From contig NZ_JAIGNK010000001.1 of the NCBI RefSeq assembly GCF_019711435.1, forward strand, positions 806,001 through 870,000: 64,000 bases of DNA, in the 5' to 3' direction. The notes beneath the pieces were generated by a model. It was not told the origin of the DNA. It saw only the letters and a list, made by a program, of their open reading frames with translations, and did not search any database. The stretch comes from Qipengyuania polymorpha. GTDB taxonomy: Bacteria; Pseudomonadota; Alphaproteobacteria; Sphingomonadales; Sphingomonadaceae. A program made the translations under genes and the position numbers. Each line of letters starts with the position of its first letter. Positions within the stretch are counted from its first letter, which is position 1. Below are positions 34,041 to 46,548 of this stretch, piece by piece.

Positions 34041-36671
34041 ATGGCAAAGCGCTCCCACATCAAGGTCGTCGATGGCGAAAACACCGCTGTCGACACTCCC
34101 GAAACCGACCTCGTCCTCGAACAGGAGGTGGTGGATGAACCCGCTGCCGACGAATATGTCGAGCATGAGGAGTGGTTCGAAGAGGAGCCTAATCAGCCGC
34201 GCCGTAACTGGCTTGTACCCTCGCTGGCGCTGCTTGCAATCGCAGGCTGGACCGCATTCTATGGCTGGGCGAACCAGTCTGCCATGCTCGGTGGAGGCAC
34301 CCCGCAGGAATGGGCGGGATGGATTGTCGAGTGGTCGGTGCCGACGCTTCTCGTGGTCGCGCTCTGGATCCTCGCCACCCGCAATTCGACCCGCGAAGCC
34401 CGTCGCTATGGCGAGGTTGCACGCAGCCTGTCCGAGGAATCCGCGCTGCTCGAACGTCGCTTGGTCACCGTGAACCGTGAACTCAGCCTCGCGCGCGAAT
34501 TCCTCGGCAACCAGTCGCGGGACCTCGAGTATCTTGGACGCAGCGCTTCGGAAAAGATTTCCGAGCATGCCGACCGCCTGCAGGGCTTGATCCGCGACAA
34601 TGGCGAGCAGGTCGATGCCATCCACGGTACCAGCGGCGCTGCTCTCGAAAACATGGAGAAGCTGCGCGACAACCTCCCCGTCATCGCCAATTCGGCGCGC
34701 GATGTGTCGAACCAGATCGGCGGCGTCGGCCGGACCGCGCAGGAACAGCTCGGCGCGCTCGTCGGCGGCTTTGAACGTCTCAACCAGTTCGGCGAGGCCA
34801 GCGAACGTCAGGTCGCTTCGCTCCGCAAGCGCGTGGACGAAGCGCTTGCCGCCTTTGCCGAGCAGGCAAACGAGCTCGAGACGGTGACCGCCGAGCGCTT
34901 CGCCGCGCTTAGCGAAGGCAGCGATGCCATCCGCAGCGATTTGCAGGCACAGGAGATCGAAGCACTTTCGGCCCTGCGCGCACGCAGCATGGCGCTGCGC
35001 AGCGAACTGGCCGAGGCCCATGCCGCTGCAAACGAGGAAGAGGCGCAGGTACTCGCCGCCATGCGCGAACGCTTGCTGGCGCTGCGTGAAGAGGCGACGG
35101 AACTGGCCAGCGGCATTCGCGAGGGCGAAGAGGCGGCTATCGGCGCGTGGGGCGGCCAGGTCGATGCGATGAAGGCCCGGCTCGAAGAGGCTGTCGCCGA
35201 AATCAAGGAAATCGATGCAGCCGCGCTCGAAGCTGCGAACACCAAGCTGCGTGCCCTGTTCGATGAAGCGCAGAGCGTCGATGCGCGCATCACCGAGCGC
35301 AATCGCCTGTTCGAGGAAGAGACACTGCGGCGCAACGAGAGCCTGTCCGCCGCGCAAGACGAGATGGCCGAAGCGCTCACAACCCGAATGGCCGAACTCG
35401 ACGCTACGATTGCGGAACGGCGCGAAGCACAGCGCGCCCAATTGACCGCAATGGTCGAAGAGGGCGAAGCGCTTGGCGAGCGTGTCGCTGCGCTCGGCGA
35501 GACGTTTGGATCCGTGGCAGCGCAGGGATACGAGGCTCGCGAAACGCTTGCCGGCGGTATCGATGCCCTATCCGCCCAGCTCCGTAGCAGCCGCGAGGCG
35601 CTGGATGGGACCGATCAGGACATTGCCCGCCTCACCGACGCCAGTGTGCGCTTGCTCGAACTCATCCAGGCCAGCGCCAAGCAGAGCGCGGATACCCTGC
35701 CCAAGGCGATGGAAGCTTCGGAAGAGCGCCTTGCCGCAATCGAGCACCGCGCCAGCGAAATCCACACGCTGCTCGACAACGCCCGCCTGACAGGTGAGAC
35801 CCTGACCGAAGGCATGACGGTCATCGAAGACCGCACCCGTAATGCCATGGAAGGCTTCGATGCCTTCCAGCAGGACTTCGATGGCACCAGCACGCGTCAA
35901 ATCGAGAGCGTCGAACGCCTTCGTGCGAGCCTCGCCAATCTTGCAGAAGACAGCAACACCTTCGCCGACCAGGTCCAGGGCGAACTGCGCACGGCCATCG
36001 CAGCGCTGGAAGAAAAGGCGCGCGGCGCGCTTGCGGCCATCGAGGACGAGCAGGCCGGCCGCATCTCCAGCATCGCCGACAGCATCGGTGCTCGCACCTC
36101 GGAGCAAATCGAGCAGGTCCTTGCCGAGCGTACCGAAACCGCGCTGGCGGAACTAGACGAGGCGCGTAATCGCTCCAACCAAGCGACTCGCGACATGACC
36201 CAGCATCTGCGCGACCAGCTTGGAAGGTTGAACGAACTGACGGTCAATCTGGAGTCGCGCATTGCCCATGCCCGCGACAAGGCGACCGACAGCGTCGATG
36301 GCGATTTCGCCCGCCGCGTGGCGCTCATCACCGAAAGCCTCAACTCGAACGCCATCGACATTGCCAAGGCCCTGTCGAGCGAGGTTACCGATACCGCGTG
36401 GGCAAGCTATCTGCGCGGCGACCGCGGTATCTTCACCCGTCGAGCGGTTCGTCTGCTGGACAACTCAGAGGCACGCGAAATCGCCGAATTGTACGATGGC
36501 GATGCGGACTTCCGCGAGCACGTCAATCGCTACATCCACGACTTCGAGGCGATGCTGCGCACCATGCTCTCGACCCGCGATGGCAATGCGGTCAGCGTGA
36601 CGCTGCTGTCGAGCGACATGGGTAAGCTTTACGTGGTGCTCGCACAGGCGCTCGAACGCTTGCGCCAGTAG
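34041..36671 (+). CDS. Large membrane-anchored coiled-coil protein, TipN-like layout
   Basis: 876 residues. Residues 1-55 are an acidic cytoplasmic start; two membrane helices follow at about 57-77 and 95-113; the remaining 760 residues are a nearly continuous charged, Ala/Glu/Arg-rich coiled coil up to about 780, ending in a small conserved-looking helical domain (SYLRGDRGIFTRRAVRLLDN to the end). Length and layout match Caulobacter TipN, the polarity/birth-scar protein (two helices, then a long coiled coil), but identity cannot be tested here. It could instead be a general envelope-tethered scaffold. Monocistronic, convergent with the DUF1467 gene. Confidence 0.65.
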   Translation: MAKRSHIKVVDGENTAVDTPETDLVLEQEVVDEPAADEYVEHEEWFEEEPNQPRRNWLVPSLALLAIAGWTAFYGWANQSAMLGGGTPQEWAGWIVEWSVPTLLVVALWILATRNSTREARRYGEVARSLSEESALLERRLVTVNRELSLAREFLGNQSRDLEYLGRSASEKISEHADRLQGLIRDNGEQVDAIHGTSGAALENMEKLRDNLPVIANSARDVSNQIGGVGRTAQEQLGALVGGFERLNQFGEASERQVASLRKRVDEALAAFAEQANELETVTAERFAALSEGSDAIRSDLQAQEIEALSALRARSMALRSELAEAHAAANEEEAQVLAAMRERLLALREEATELASGIREGEEAAIGAWGGQVDAMKARLEEAVAEIKEIDAAALEAANTKLRALFDEAQSVDARITERNRLFEEETLRRNESLSAAQDEMAEALTTRMAELDATIAERREAQRAQLTAMVEEGEALGERVAALGETFGSVAAQGYEARETLAGGIDALSAQLRSSREALDGTDQDIARLTDASVRLLELIQASAKQSADTLPKAMEASEERLAAIEHRASEIHTLLDNARLTGETLTEGMTVIEDRTRNAMEGFDAFQQDFDGTSTRQIESVERLRASLANLAEDSNTFADQVQGELRTAIAALEEKARGALAAIEDEQAGRISSIADSIGARTSEQIEQVLAERTETALAELDEARNRSNQATRDMTQHLRDQLGRLNELTVNLESRIAHARDKATDSVDGDFARRVALITESLNSNAIDIAKALSSEVTDTAWASYLRGDRGIFTRRAVRLLDNSEAREIAELYDGDADFREHVNRYIHDFEAMLRTMLSTRDGNAVSVTLLSSDMGKLYVVLAQALERLRQ

Positions 36672-36672
36672 G

Positions 36673-36957
36673 TCAGCGAACCGTCGGACCCCAGAAGATG
36701 AGGTCGCGGGCCTCGACCCAGCCATAGGCGTAATTCAGCACGTAAACCGTGGTGAAAACGGCTGCGAGGATGGTCGCACGCTTGGCGATAAGCCCGGGCC
36801 GGAAATTGGCTGGTGCGCTGTCGGCCTGACCGGGGATTTTTTCGATCCCTGCCTCGTCATGCGTCTGCACCCCGAAAGGGAGCATGATGAAGGCGCTGAC
36901 CACCCAGAACAGCGCATAGATCGCGACAATCGAAGTCCATTCCATCGGCAGGGTCAT
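36673..36957 (-). CDS. DUF1467 family membrane protein
   Basis: 94 residues. Two membrane helices (about 8-27 and 62-80) around a short loop; the start WTSIVAIYALFWVVSAFIMLPFG and loop GVQTHDEAGIEKIPGQ are typical of DUF1467. Function unknown. It follows rnj by 5 bases at the end of the nuo-birA-coaX-rnj unit, a conserved place in alphaproteobacteria. Its stop is 1 base from the convergent coiled-coil gene stop. Confidence 0.85.
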   Translation of the reverse strand: MTLPMEWTSIVAIYALFWVVSAFIMLPFGVQTHDEAGIEKIPGQADSAPANFRPGLIAKRATILAAVFTTVYVLNYAYGWVEARDLIFWGPTVR

Positions 36958-36962
36958 GGCGC

Positions 36963-38621
36963 TCAGTCCAGCCCTCGCGTGGGCAGCAGCACGCGGACCT
37001 GCGGGCGCTTGCCCGACCAGCGCTGCGCTGCACGGCGTGCGGCCAGACGCGCGGCTTCATGGACCGTGCTGGAAGACTTGCGCTCGTTGCCCTTGAGCTT
37101 CCCGATGGCCTTGCGAATATCCTCGCGCGCCTCTGCGAGGAAATCCTCGTAATCCTCGTCGAGTGGCAGCCCGATGCTGTCGATGAGCGGGTTGAGACGG
37201 TCGTCCAGCGCCACGATGACCACGCCTTCGTGCATGATGCGGCGGCGCATGACGATGCTGTCCCCATCCGCGGGCGCGATGATGTCGCCGTCGAGAACGA
37301 GCCGCCCTGCCCTCACCTCGGCAATCTTGCCGGGTGCGCCGGGCGCGAGACGGACGATGTCGCCATTTTGCTGAACCACCGCGTCGGGAATGCCATTCGC
37401 AAGGCCGAGCCGCGCCTGTTCCTGCATGTGCCGCATCTCCCCATGAACTGGCAGCAGGATGTCGGGCCGCAGCCAGCCATAGAGCGCTTCGAGTTCTGGG
37501 CGACCGGGGTGGCCCGATACGTGGATGAGGCTCTGCCGGTCGGTGACCATGGTAACGCCCTTGGCCGCTAGGCGGTTTTGCACCGCTCCGATGGCGAGTT
37601 CGTTGCCAGGTATCTGGCGGCTCGAGAACAGCACGACATCGCCCGACACAAGTTCGAGAGGATGGCTGTCTTCCGAAATGCGCGACAAGGCGGCACGCGG
37701 TTCGCCCTGCCCGCCGGTGGCGAGGATAAGTACCTCACCGCGCGGCAGGCCCATGGCGGTGTCGAAATCGACCGTTTCGGGGAAGTCTTCGAGATAGCCG
37801 TTTTGCTGCGAGACATCGATGATGCGGTCGAGCGAGCGGCCTGCGACGCAGACCTGCCGCCCGGTCTCGCGGGCAACCTCGCCCAGCGTGTGGAGACGCG
37901 CGACATTGCTGGCGAAGGTGGTCACCAGAACACGCTTGCCCGGATGGCACTGGACCTCTTCGAGCAGGCCCTTGAACACTGCGCCTTCCGAGCCGCTGGG
38001 GGCGGGATTGAAGACATTGGTGCTGTCGCACACCAGCGCCAGCACGCCCTCGTCGCCGATCTCGGTGAGTTCTTCCTCGGTGGTCGGCTCGCCGATGATC
38101 GGGTCTTCGTCGAGCTTCCAGTCTCCGGTGTGGAAAATCTTGCCGTGCGGCGTGTCGATGAGCAGGGCGTTGCCCTCCGCAATCGAGTGAGCGAGCGGAA
38201 GATAGGTGACCTCGAACGGGCCGACCCGGAAGCTGCCGTGATCTTCCTCGATGATGTTGAGTTCGACCTCGCCCTCGAGGTCCGCCTCTTCCAGCTTGCG
38301 TCGGACGAGCTCTGCCGTGAAGGGGGTGGCATAGATGGGCACGCCGAGGTCGGCAGCGAAGTATGGGACCGCGCCGATATGGTCCTCATGCGCGTGGGTA
38401 AGGACGATGGCTTCTAGGTCCTTCGCACGCTCCTCGATGAATTCGAGGTCGGCGAAAACGAGGTCAACGCCCGGATACTGCCCGCCCGAAAAGGTCATGC
38501 CGAGGTCGACCATTAGCCAGCGCCCCTGACATCCGTAGAGATTAACGTTCATGCCAATCTCGCCCGAGCCGCCAAGCGCCAAGAACAGGAGTTCGTCTTC
38601 GGGGGTGTAATTCTTCTTCAA
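36963..38621 (-). CDS. rnj: Ribonuclease J
   Basis: 552 residues. Metallo-beta-lactamase motif with His76, His78, Asp80 and His81 ([10 protein letters not shown]), further ligands in LAHSIAEG and [11 protein letters not shown], then the beta-CASP domain ([49 protein letters not shown]) and a C-terminal domain. It is a 5'-3' exo- and endonuclease in RNA maturation and decay. The start overlaps the coaX stop by 4 bases. Confidence 0.95.
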   Translation of the reverse strand: MKKNYTPEDELLFLALGGSGEIGMNVNLYGCQGRWLMVDLGMTFSGGQYPGVDLVFADLEFIEERAKDLEAIVLTHAHEDHIGAVPYFAADLGVPIYATPFTAELVRRKLEEADLEGEVELNIIEEDHGSFRVGPFEVTYLPLAHSIAEGNALLIDTPHGKIFHTGDWKLDEDPIIGEPTTEEELTEIGDEGVLALVCDSTNVFNPAPSGSEGAVFKGLLEEVQCHPGKRVLVTTFASNVARLHTLGEVARETGRQVCVAGRSLDRIIDVSQQNGYLEDFPETVDFDTAMGLPRGEVLILATGGQGEPRAALSRISEDSHPLELVSGDVVLFSSRQIPGNELAIGAVQNRLAAKGVTMVTDRQSLIHVSGHPGRPELEALYGWLRPDILLPVHGEMRHMQEQARLGLANGIPDAVVQQNGDIVRLAPGAPGKIAEVRAGRLVLDGDIIAPADGDSIVMRRRIMHEGVVIVALDDRLNPLIDSIGLPLDEDYEDFLAEAREDIRKAIGKLKGNERKSSSTVHEAARLAARRAAQRWSGKRPQVRVLLPTRGLD

Positions 38622-39394
38622 GAGGATGCGCGCTCCGCAAGGATGGCGAGGCCGAGCAGCGTCAAATCGCTGTCGACCTCGTCGAACAGGTCGGTGATTT
38701 CATCGAACAGCAGGGCGAGCCCGCCAGTGGCGACGACCTTGGCAGGCCGCCCGATTTCCTTCTTCATCCGCGCCACGAGCCCTTCGATGAGCGAGACGTA
38801 GCCCCAGAATACCCCGATGAGCATCTGGTCTTCGGTGTTGCGGCCGATGACGCTGTCACTGTCCGGTTTCTCGATGGCGATGCGCGGCAGTTTGGCAGTG
38901 TTGCCCACCAGCGCATCGAGCGAGAGATTGATGCCCGGGGCGATGATGCCGCCCTTGTAAGCACCGTTGAAATCGATCGCATCGATGGTGGTCGCCGTGC
39001 CGAAGTCGATGACGATGAGGTCACCTTCGTATTTCGCATGGGCCGCGATCGCGTCAAGCGCCCGGTCGGCCCCCAGCGAGCGGGGTTCGTCGACATCGAT
39101 GGCTATGCCCCAGTCGGTGTTTCCTGCCCCGGCAATCATCGGCTCGACGTCGAAGTATTTGCGGGCGAGGACGGTCAAATTGTGGATGCTGCGCGGGACG
39201 ACCGAGCCGATGATAATCTGGTCGATATCCTCGCGCTTGAAGCCTTCGAGCTGGAGCAGCTGGAGGAGCCAGACGGCATATTCGTCACCCGTCCGGCGCG
39301 CCTCGGTGGCAATCCGCCAGCGGGCCTTGATTTCGCGTCCTTCGAAGAGCGCGAAGACGACATTGGTATTCCCGACATCGGCTGCCAGCAGCAT
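38618..39394 (-). CDS. coaX: Type III pantothenate kinase
   Basis: 258 residues of the ASKHA fold: start [18 protein letters not shown] with catalytic-type Asp6, [41 protein letters not shown] and [15 protein letters not shown]. It phosphorylates pantothenate in the first step of CoA synthesis and is not feedback-inhibited by CoA. It lies 3 bases after birA, in the order nuoN-birA-coaX-rnj. Confidence 0.96.
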   Translation of the reverse strand: MLLAADVGNTNVVFALFEGREIKARWRIATEARRTGDEYAVWLLQLLQLEGFKREDIDQIIIGSVVPRSIHNLTVLARKYFDVEPMIAGAGNTDWGIAIDVDEPRSLGADRALDAIAAHAKYEGDLIVIDFGTATTIDAIDFNGAYKGGIIAPGINLSLDALVGNTAKLPRIAIEKPDSDSVIGRNTEDQMLIGVFWGYVSLIEGLVARMKKEIGRPAKVVATGGLALLFDEITDLFDEVDSDLTLLGLAILAERASS

Positions 39395-39397
39395 GGC

Positions 39398-40120
39398 TCA
39401 GCCCTCCTCGTTTGCGAGCATCACGTCGCCTGCATGGATGACACGGCTTTCGCCCGAGGCCAAGCGCAGGCGCAGTGCGCCGTCGTCGGTCAATCCAGCG
39501 AATGCAGCCGTGATAGGTTCCTCGCCCGGTGGATGGACGGTCAGCGCCGTGCCCTTGGGATGCGCAACGCTTTCCCAGCGGCGCACAATTGGTTCAACTC
39601 CGAAATTGCGCCAGCGTTCGAGTTCGGTGTCGAAACTCGCCGCGAGTGAACGGGCGAAAGTGTCGCGGTCCGGTGCCGGGCCCAGCTGCGAAAGCGCCAT
39701 GGTCTTGCGGTCGGGCAAGTCGGGAGAGGCGGCAAGGTTTACGCCGATACCGACAATTATGGCCTCGCCTTCTCGTTCAAGCAGAATACCCGCGAGTTTT
39801 GCCCCGCCAAGCATAAGGTCGTTAGGCCATTTGAGCGAAAGGTCCGCCGGGTTCGAAATTAGCGGGACGACAGTTTCGTAAAGCGCCAGCGCGGTCAGCA
39901 GGGCAAGGCTGGCGGGAGCGGGGTCACGCTCGTGCGGACGAACCACCGTCGAGCCCATGTAATTGCCGTGGCCGTCGAACCAGGTGCGGCCTTGCCGCCC
40001 TCGCCCCGAGGTCTGGCGGTCGGCGACGAGCCAGTTCCCCTCGCCCACTGCCTCGCCAGCGCGGATTGCGGCGGCGAGGTCGGCGTTGGTGCTCCCGGTT
40101 TCTGGGACCGTTTTTATCAA
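39398..40120 (-). CDS. birA: Biotin-[acetyl-CoA-carboxylase] ligase
   Basis: 240 residues from a TTG at 40120 that overlaps the nuoN stop (TTGA); the in-frame extension upstream has no similarity. Motifs TGSTNADLAA, ADRQTSGRGRQGRTWF (biotinyl-AMP loop), LKWPNDLMLGGAKLAGIL and GIGVNL are clear. There is no N-terminal helix-turn-helix, so it is a ligase only and not a repressor. It biotinylates the carboxyl-carrier protein of acetyl-CoA carboxylase. Confidence 0.93.
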   Translation of the reverse strand: MIKTVPETGSTNADLAAAIRAGEAVGEGNWLVADRQTSGRGRQGRTWFDGHGNYMGSTVVRPHERDPAPASLALLTALALYETVVPLISNPADLSLKWPNDLMLGGAKLAGILLEREGEAIIVGIGVNLAASPDLPDRKTMALSQLGPAPDRDTFARSLAASFDTELERWRNFGVEPIVRRWESVAHPKGTALTVHPPGEEPITAAFAGLTDDGALRLRLASGESRVIHAGDVMLANEEG

Positions 40121-41571
40121 GCGGCGTAGAACAGCGCCTGCGCTGCAGCATCCGCAAGATTGCCGAGCCACGGCGTCAGCAAATAGCCGAGCGGCGAGAT
40201 TACGGCGACGCTGAGGGCGAGGACCCCCCAGTGCGATACCGGGGCCTTGGCAGGAGCCGCGCCCTTCGGCTCATCGAAGAACATCACCTTGATGAACTTG
40301 ATGTAGTAGAAGGCACCGATGACGCTGGCGGCGATACCGATGGCGGCGAGCGCAATCATATCGGCCTGCACTGCTGCCTGGAAGACCACGAACTTGCCCC
40401 AGAAGCCGAACAGCGGCGGGATGCCGGCAAGGCTGAACATCAGCGCGAGCAGGCACCATGCCAGCGCCGGGCTGGTGGTTGAAAGGCCGGAGATATCGTC
40501 GAATGTCGACAGCGCATTGCCCTCTGCGTCGCGCAGCATCAGCAGGGCGACGAAGCTGCCGATGGTCATGAATACATAAATCGACAGGTACACCATCACG
40601 CCCGAGATGCCCTCCGGCGTCGCGGCGGCGAGGCCGATAAGGATGAAGCCGACGTTGTTGATCGAGGAATAGGCGAGCAGCCGCTTAAGGTTCTGTTGGC
40701 CGATGGCTCCGAGCGCGCCGACTACGATCGATGCGAGCGCTGCGAAGATGACAATCTGCTGCCACGCCTCGACCTGGCCGCCGAAGGGACCGGTCGCCAG
40801 GCGCACTAGCATCGCCACGGCGGCAACCTTGGGGGCGCTGGCGAAGAAAGCGGTGACCGGCGTCGGCGCGCCTTCGTAAACGTCGGGCGTCCACATGTGA
40901 AACGGCACGGCGGCGATCTTGAAAGCCACACCGGCAAGCACGAAGACGACGCCGAACATCGCACCGGTCGAGAAATCGGCGGTGAAGGCAGCACGGATGC
41001 CGTCATAGCTGGTGGTGCCCGAAAAGCCGTAGACGAGGCTCACACCGTAGAGAATGATGCCCGAGGCCAGCCCGCCGAGGACGAAGTACTTGAGGCCCGC
41101 CTCGCTCGATTTCTCGTTCCGCCGCGCGAAGCTTGCGAGGACGTAGGACGACAGGCTCGACATCTCGAGACCGATGTAGAGCGTCATCAAATCGGTGGCC
41201 GAAACCATCATGCCCATGCCGACCGCATTGAACAGCATCAGCACCGGATATTCGCCGCGATATTCCGCGTGTCCGTTGAAATAGCGGGGCGCGACAATCA
41301 GGCAGGCGATGGTAGCGATGTAGACGAGGCTCTTGGCGAAAACCGCGAAGCCATCGGCAAGGAAGAGCCCGCCGAATGCGACACCGGCCGCGCCGCCGTC
41401 GAACAGCGAGACGTTGAAGAAGAGCGCGCCGAAGAGCGCGGCAACCGCGGCAATGGTGATACCTCGCCCGGCCTTTTCGCCCATCCATGCGGTGACGAGC
41501 AGGAGCACGAGGCCACTGACCGACAGGCCAATTTCAGCGCCGGTGAGGTAGAGGGAAGTCGCGTAGGACAT
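40117..41571 (-). CDS. nuoN: NADH-quinone oxidoreductase subunit N
   Basis: 484 residues, about 14 membrane helices, antiporter-like subunit of the complex I proton-pumping arm. Signature region VSLVYGF...KIAAVPFHMWTPDVYEGAPTPVTAFFASAPK and YSSINNVGFILIGL are characteristic. Its start overlaps the nuoM stop by one base, and its stop overlaps the birA start. Confidence 0.96.
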   Translation of the reverse strand: MSYATSLYLTGAEIGLSVSGLVLLLVTAWMGEKAGRGITIAAVAALFGALFFNVSLFDGGAAGVAFGGLFLADGFAVFAKSLVYIATIACLIVAPRYFNGHAEYRGEYPVLMLFNAVGMGMMVSATDLMTLYIGLEMSSLSSYVLASFARRNEKSSEAGLKYFVLGGLASGIILYGVSLVYGFSGTTSYDGIRAAFTADFSTGAMFGVVFVLAGVAFKIAAVPFHMWTPDVYEGAPTPVTAFFASAPKVAAVAMLVRLATGPFGGQVEAWQQIVIFAALASIVVGALGAIGQQNLKRLLAYSSINNVGFILIGLAAATPEGISGVMVYLSIYVFMTIGSFVALLMLRDAEGNALSTFDDISGLSTTSPALAWCLLALMFSLAGIPPLFGFWGKFVVFQAAVQADMIALAAIGIAASVIGAFYYIKFIKVMFFDEPKGAAPAKAPVSHWGVLALSVAVISPLGYLLTPWLGNLADAAAQALFYAA

Positions 41572-43114
41572 CAGTGCTCTCCCTCCTCGTGGCCTTCGTA
41601 CTCGACATAGTTTGCCGCATTCTCGCGCGGCGTCCCTTCGTCGAGCGCGCTGTCATAACGCGGCGCCACGCTGGCGAGGCGGGTTTCAAGGGCGGCAATG
41701 TCCTGACGCATGGGGGCTAGGAAGCTTTCCGGATAGACGCCCATCCACAGCACGGCGGCTGCAATCGGGGCAAGCATGGCCCATTCGCGGGCGTTGAGGT
41801 CGGTCATGGCAGCGGCATCGGCGTTCTTCTGTTCACCGAATGCCACGCGGCGGAAGAGGTAGAGCATGTAGGCTGCGCCGAGAATGATGCCCGTGGTGCA
41901 TACCAAGGTCACGAAGGTCGAGACCTCGTAGATGCCCGCCAGCGCAAGGAATTCGCCGACGAAGTTGCTCGTGCCCGGCAGGCCGACGCTCGCCATGGTG
42001 AAGAGCAGGAAGAACAGCGCGTATTTCGGCATGTTGATGCTGAGGCCACCGTAGCGCGCGATCTCGCGGGTGTGCAGGCGGTCGTAGATGACGCCGACAC
42101 ACAGGAACAGCGCGCCCGAGACGAGACCGTGGCCGAGCATGACCATCATCGCGCCTTCGAGGCCCTGCACATTGAAAGCGAACAGGCCCACCGTCACGAT
42201 CGCCATGTGGGCGACCGAGGAATAGGCGATGAGCTTCTTCATGTCCTGCTGCACCAGCGCGACGAGCGAGGTGTAGATGACCGCAACCATCGACAGCGCG
42301 AAGACCAGCCATGCAAGGTCAGCACTGGCATCGGGGAACATCGGCAGGCTGAAGCGGATGAAGCCGTAGCCACCGAGCTTCAAGAGGACACCGGCAAGGA
42401 TGACCGAACCGGCCGTCGGTGCCTGGACGTGGGCATCGGGCAGCCAGGTGTGGACCGGCCACATCGGCATCTTCACCGCGAAGCTGGCGAAGAAGGCAAG
42501 CCACAGCCACAGCTGCGCGCCGACCGGGAAGTCGTACTGCATCAGCGTGGGGATGTCGGACGTGCCGGCCTCGTTCACCATCCACAGCATTGCAATCAGC
42601 ATCAGCACCGAGCCGAGCAGCGTGTAGAGGAAGAACTTATAGCTCGCGTAGATGCGGTTATCGCCGCCCCAAACACCGATGATGAGATACATCGGGATGA
42701 GGCCGGCCTCGAAGAAGATGTAGAACAGGAACAGGTCCTGTGCGGCGAACACGCCGATCATCAGCACTTCCATGAGCAGGAAGGCGGCCATGTATTCGCC
42801 GACACGCTTGGTGATGGAATCCCAGCTGGCGAGGATGCAGATGGGCATCAGGAAGACGCTGAGCATGATGAGCATCAGCGCGATGCCGTCGATGCCGAGC
42901 GCGTACTGAAACCCAGCAAAGAGCTGTGCGCGTTCGGTGAACTGCCACTGGGCGCCGCCGATATCGTAATTGAGCCACAGCAGGATGCCGAGCGCGAGGT
43001 CGATGAGCGTCGCGAACAGCGCGACCATGCGCGCGCTCGAGGCGTTCAGGAACAGGCAGGCGATGGCCGCGACGAGCGGCACGGCGAGCATGAGCGAGAG
43101 GATGGGGAACTCCA

Positions 43115-43115
<1 letters not shown>
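41571..43115 (-). CDS. nuoM: NADH-quinone oxidoreductase subunit M
   Basis: 514 residues with about 14 helices. Key segments: FFEAGLIPMYLIIGVWGG with the conserved Glu, KMPMWPVHTWLPDAHVQAPTAGSVILAGVLLKLG, and AYSSVAHMAI. It is one of the three antiporter-like proton channels. The first base of its coding region overlaps the end of nuoL. Confidence 0.96.
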
Positions 43116-45106
<1,991 letters not shown>

Positions 45107-45112
45107 GTCGCC

Positions 45113-45418
45113 TTATCCCTTCATCTGGTTGGCGTCGTCGACCGCGATGGTGCCGCGGCCTCGGAAGTAGATCATGAGGATGGCAAGCCCGATGGCCGCC
45201 TCTGCCGCCGCAACGGTCAGGATGAACATGGCGAAGACCTGCCCGACGAGGTCGCCGAGGAAGGCGCTGAAGGCGACCATGTTGATGTTCACCGACAGCA
45301 GGATGAGCTCGATCGACATCAGGATGACGATGATGTTCTTCCGGTTGAGGAAGATGCCCAGCACGCCCAGCACGAACAGGATCGCGCTGACTATGATATA
45401 GTGTTCGACGCCGATCAC
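45113..45418 (-). CDS. nuoK: NADH-quinone oxidoreductase subunit K
   Basis: 101 residues, three helices, with the conserved Glu residues of Nuo[27 protein letters not shown] and [18 protein letters not shown]. It contributes to the fourth proton path. ATGA overlap with nuoJ, 6 bases before nuoL. Confidence 0.96.
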   Translation of the reverse strand: MIGVEHYIIVSAILFVLGVLGIFLNRKNIIVILMSIELILLSVNINMVAFSAFLGDLVGQVFAMFILTVAAAEAAIGLAILMIYFRGRGTIAVDDANQMKG

Positions 45419-46035
45419 AGTTCGACCCCCTGCCCTACTGTGGGCTGTTTCATGACAGTTGCCTCGTCCGGGTTGCGGCGGTTCTGCTTGCCGATGTCCT
45501 GCTGGCCGCGCTTCGACTTGGGCGGGCGGTGGGTCAGGACGATCGCGCCGATCATGGCCACCAGCAGGATGATGCCGGCCGCCTCGAACAGGAAGAGGTA
45601 TTTGGAATAGAGCAGCGCGCCGATCGCGCCGGTGTTGCTGCCCACCATGGCGGGCGCATCGCTCGCCATGGGCGTCCCCAGTTCGATGGCGCCCGTGCGG
45701 TAGGCACCGATGCCGAGCACCAGCTCTGCCAGCAGGACCAGCGCGATGACGATGCCGAGCGGGAAATTACGGATGAAGCCCGCGCGCAAGGCAGCCACAT
45801 CGATGTCGAGCATCATGACCACGAACAGGAACAGCACCGCAACCGCGCCGACATAGACGATGACCAGCAGCATCGCGATGAATTCAGCGCCGACGAGGAC
45901 CATCAGGCCCGCGGCGTTGAAGAAGGCGAGAATGAGCCACAGCACGGAATGCACCGGATTGCGCGCCGTGATCACCATCACGGCCGATGCAATCACGAGC
46001 ACCGCAAACAGGTAAAAGGCGATAGTCTGGATCAT
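45415..46035 (-). CDS. nuoJ: NADH-quinone oxidoreductase subunit J
   Basis: 206 residues with five membrane helices. Typical sequence: [53 protein letters not shown]. The C-terminal 30 residues are a charged cytoplasmic tail. It lies 27 bases after nuoI. Confidence 0.95.
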   Translation of the reverse strand: MIQTIAFYLFAVLVIASAVMVITARNPVHSVLWLILAFFNAAGLMVLVGAEFIAMLLVIVYVGAVAVLFLFVVMMLDIDVAALRAGFIRNFPLGIVIALVLLAELVLGIGAYRTGAIELGTPMASDAPAMVGSNTGAIGALLYSKYLFLFEAAGIILLVAMIGAIVLTHRPPKSKRGQQDIGKQNRRNPDEATVMKQPTVGQGVEL

Positions 46036-46062
46036 GGTATCCCGATTTCGGTTGCGGCGCGG

Positions 46063-46548
46063 TTAGCGATAGGGTGCGTCGGCTTCAAGGTTCGCGGCGA
46101 TCGCCCGCTCCCACTTGTCACCATTGGCGAGCAGCTTGGCCTTGTCGTAAAGCAGCTCCTCACGGGTTTCGGTTGCGTATTCGAAGTTCGGACCCTCGAC
46201 CACGGCATCCACCGGACAGGCTTCCTGGCAGAAACCGCAGAAGATGCACTTGGTCATATCGATGTCGTAACGCGTGGTGCGGCGGCTGCCGTCCTCGCGC
46301 GGTTCGCTCTCGATGGTGATCGCCTGCGCCGGGCAGACGGCCTCGCACAGCTTGCACGCGATGCAGCGCTCCTCGCCATTGGGATAACGGCGAAGCGCAT
46401 GCTCGCCGCGGAAGCGCGGTGAGAGCGGGTTCTTCTCGAACGGATAGTTGATCGTCACCTTGGGTTTGAAGAAGTATTTCAGCGTGAGGGCATGCGCCTT
46501 CACGAACTCCCACAGGGTGAACGACTTGATGAGGTGGGCGACGCTCAT
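46063..46548 (-). CDS. nuoI: NADH-quinone oxidoreductase subunit I
   Basis: 161 residues from the ATG at 46548, which overlaps the nuoH stop (ATGA); a much longer upstream extension is just the nuoH region in another frame. Two 4Fe-4S motifs: [12 protein letters not shown] and [12 protein letters not shown] (clusters N6a and N6b), which pass electrons to NuoB. Peripheral arm, close to the membrane. Confidence 0.96.
   Translation of the reverse strand: MSVAHLIKSFTLWEFVKAHALTLKYFFKPKVTINYPFEKNPLSPRFRGEHALRRYPNGEERCIACKLCEAVCPAQAITIESEPREDGSRRTTRYDIDMTKCIFCGFCQEACPVDAVVEGPNFEYATETREELLYDKAKLLANGDKWERAIAANLEADAPYR

Noticed and set aside
33942-35441. 499-codon open frame on the minus strand opposite the coiled-coil gene
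   Set aside because: Antisense frame of a repetitive coding region; no similarity to any family I know.
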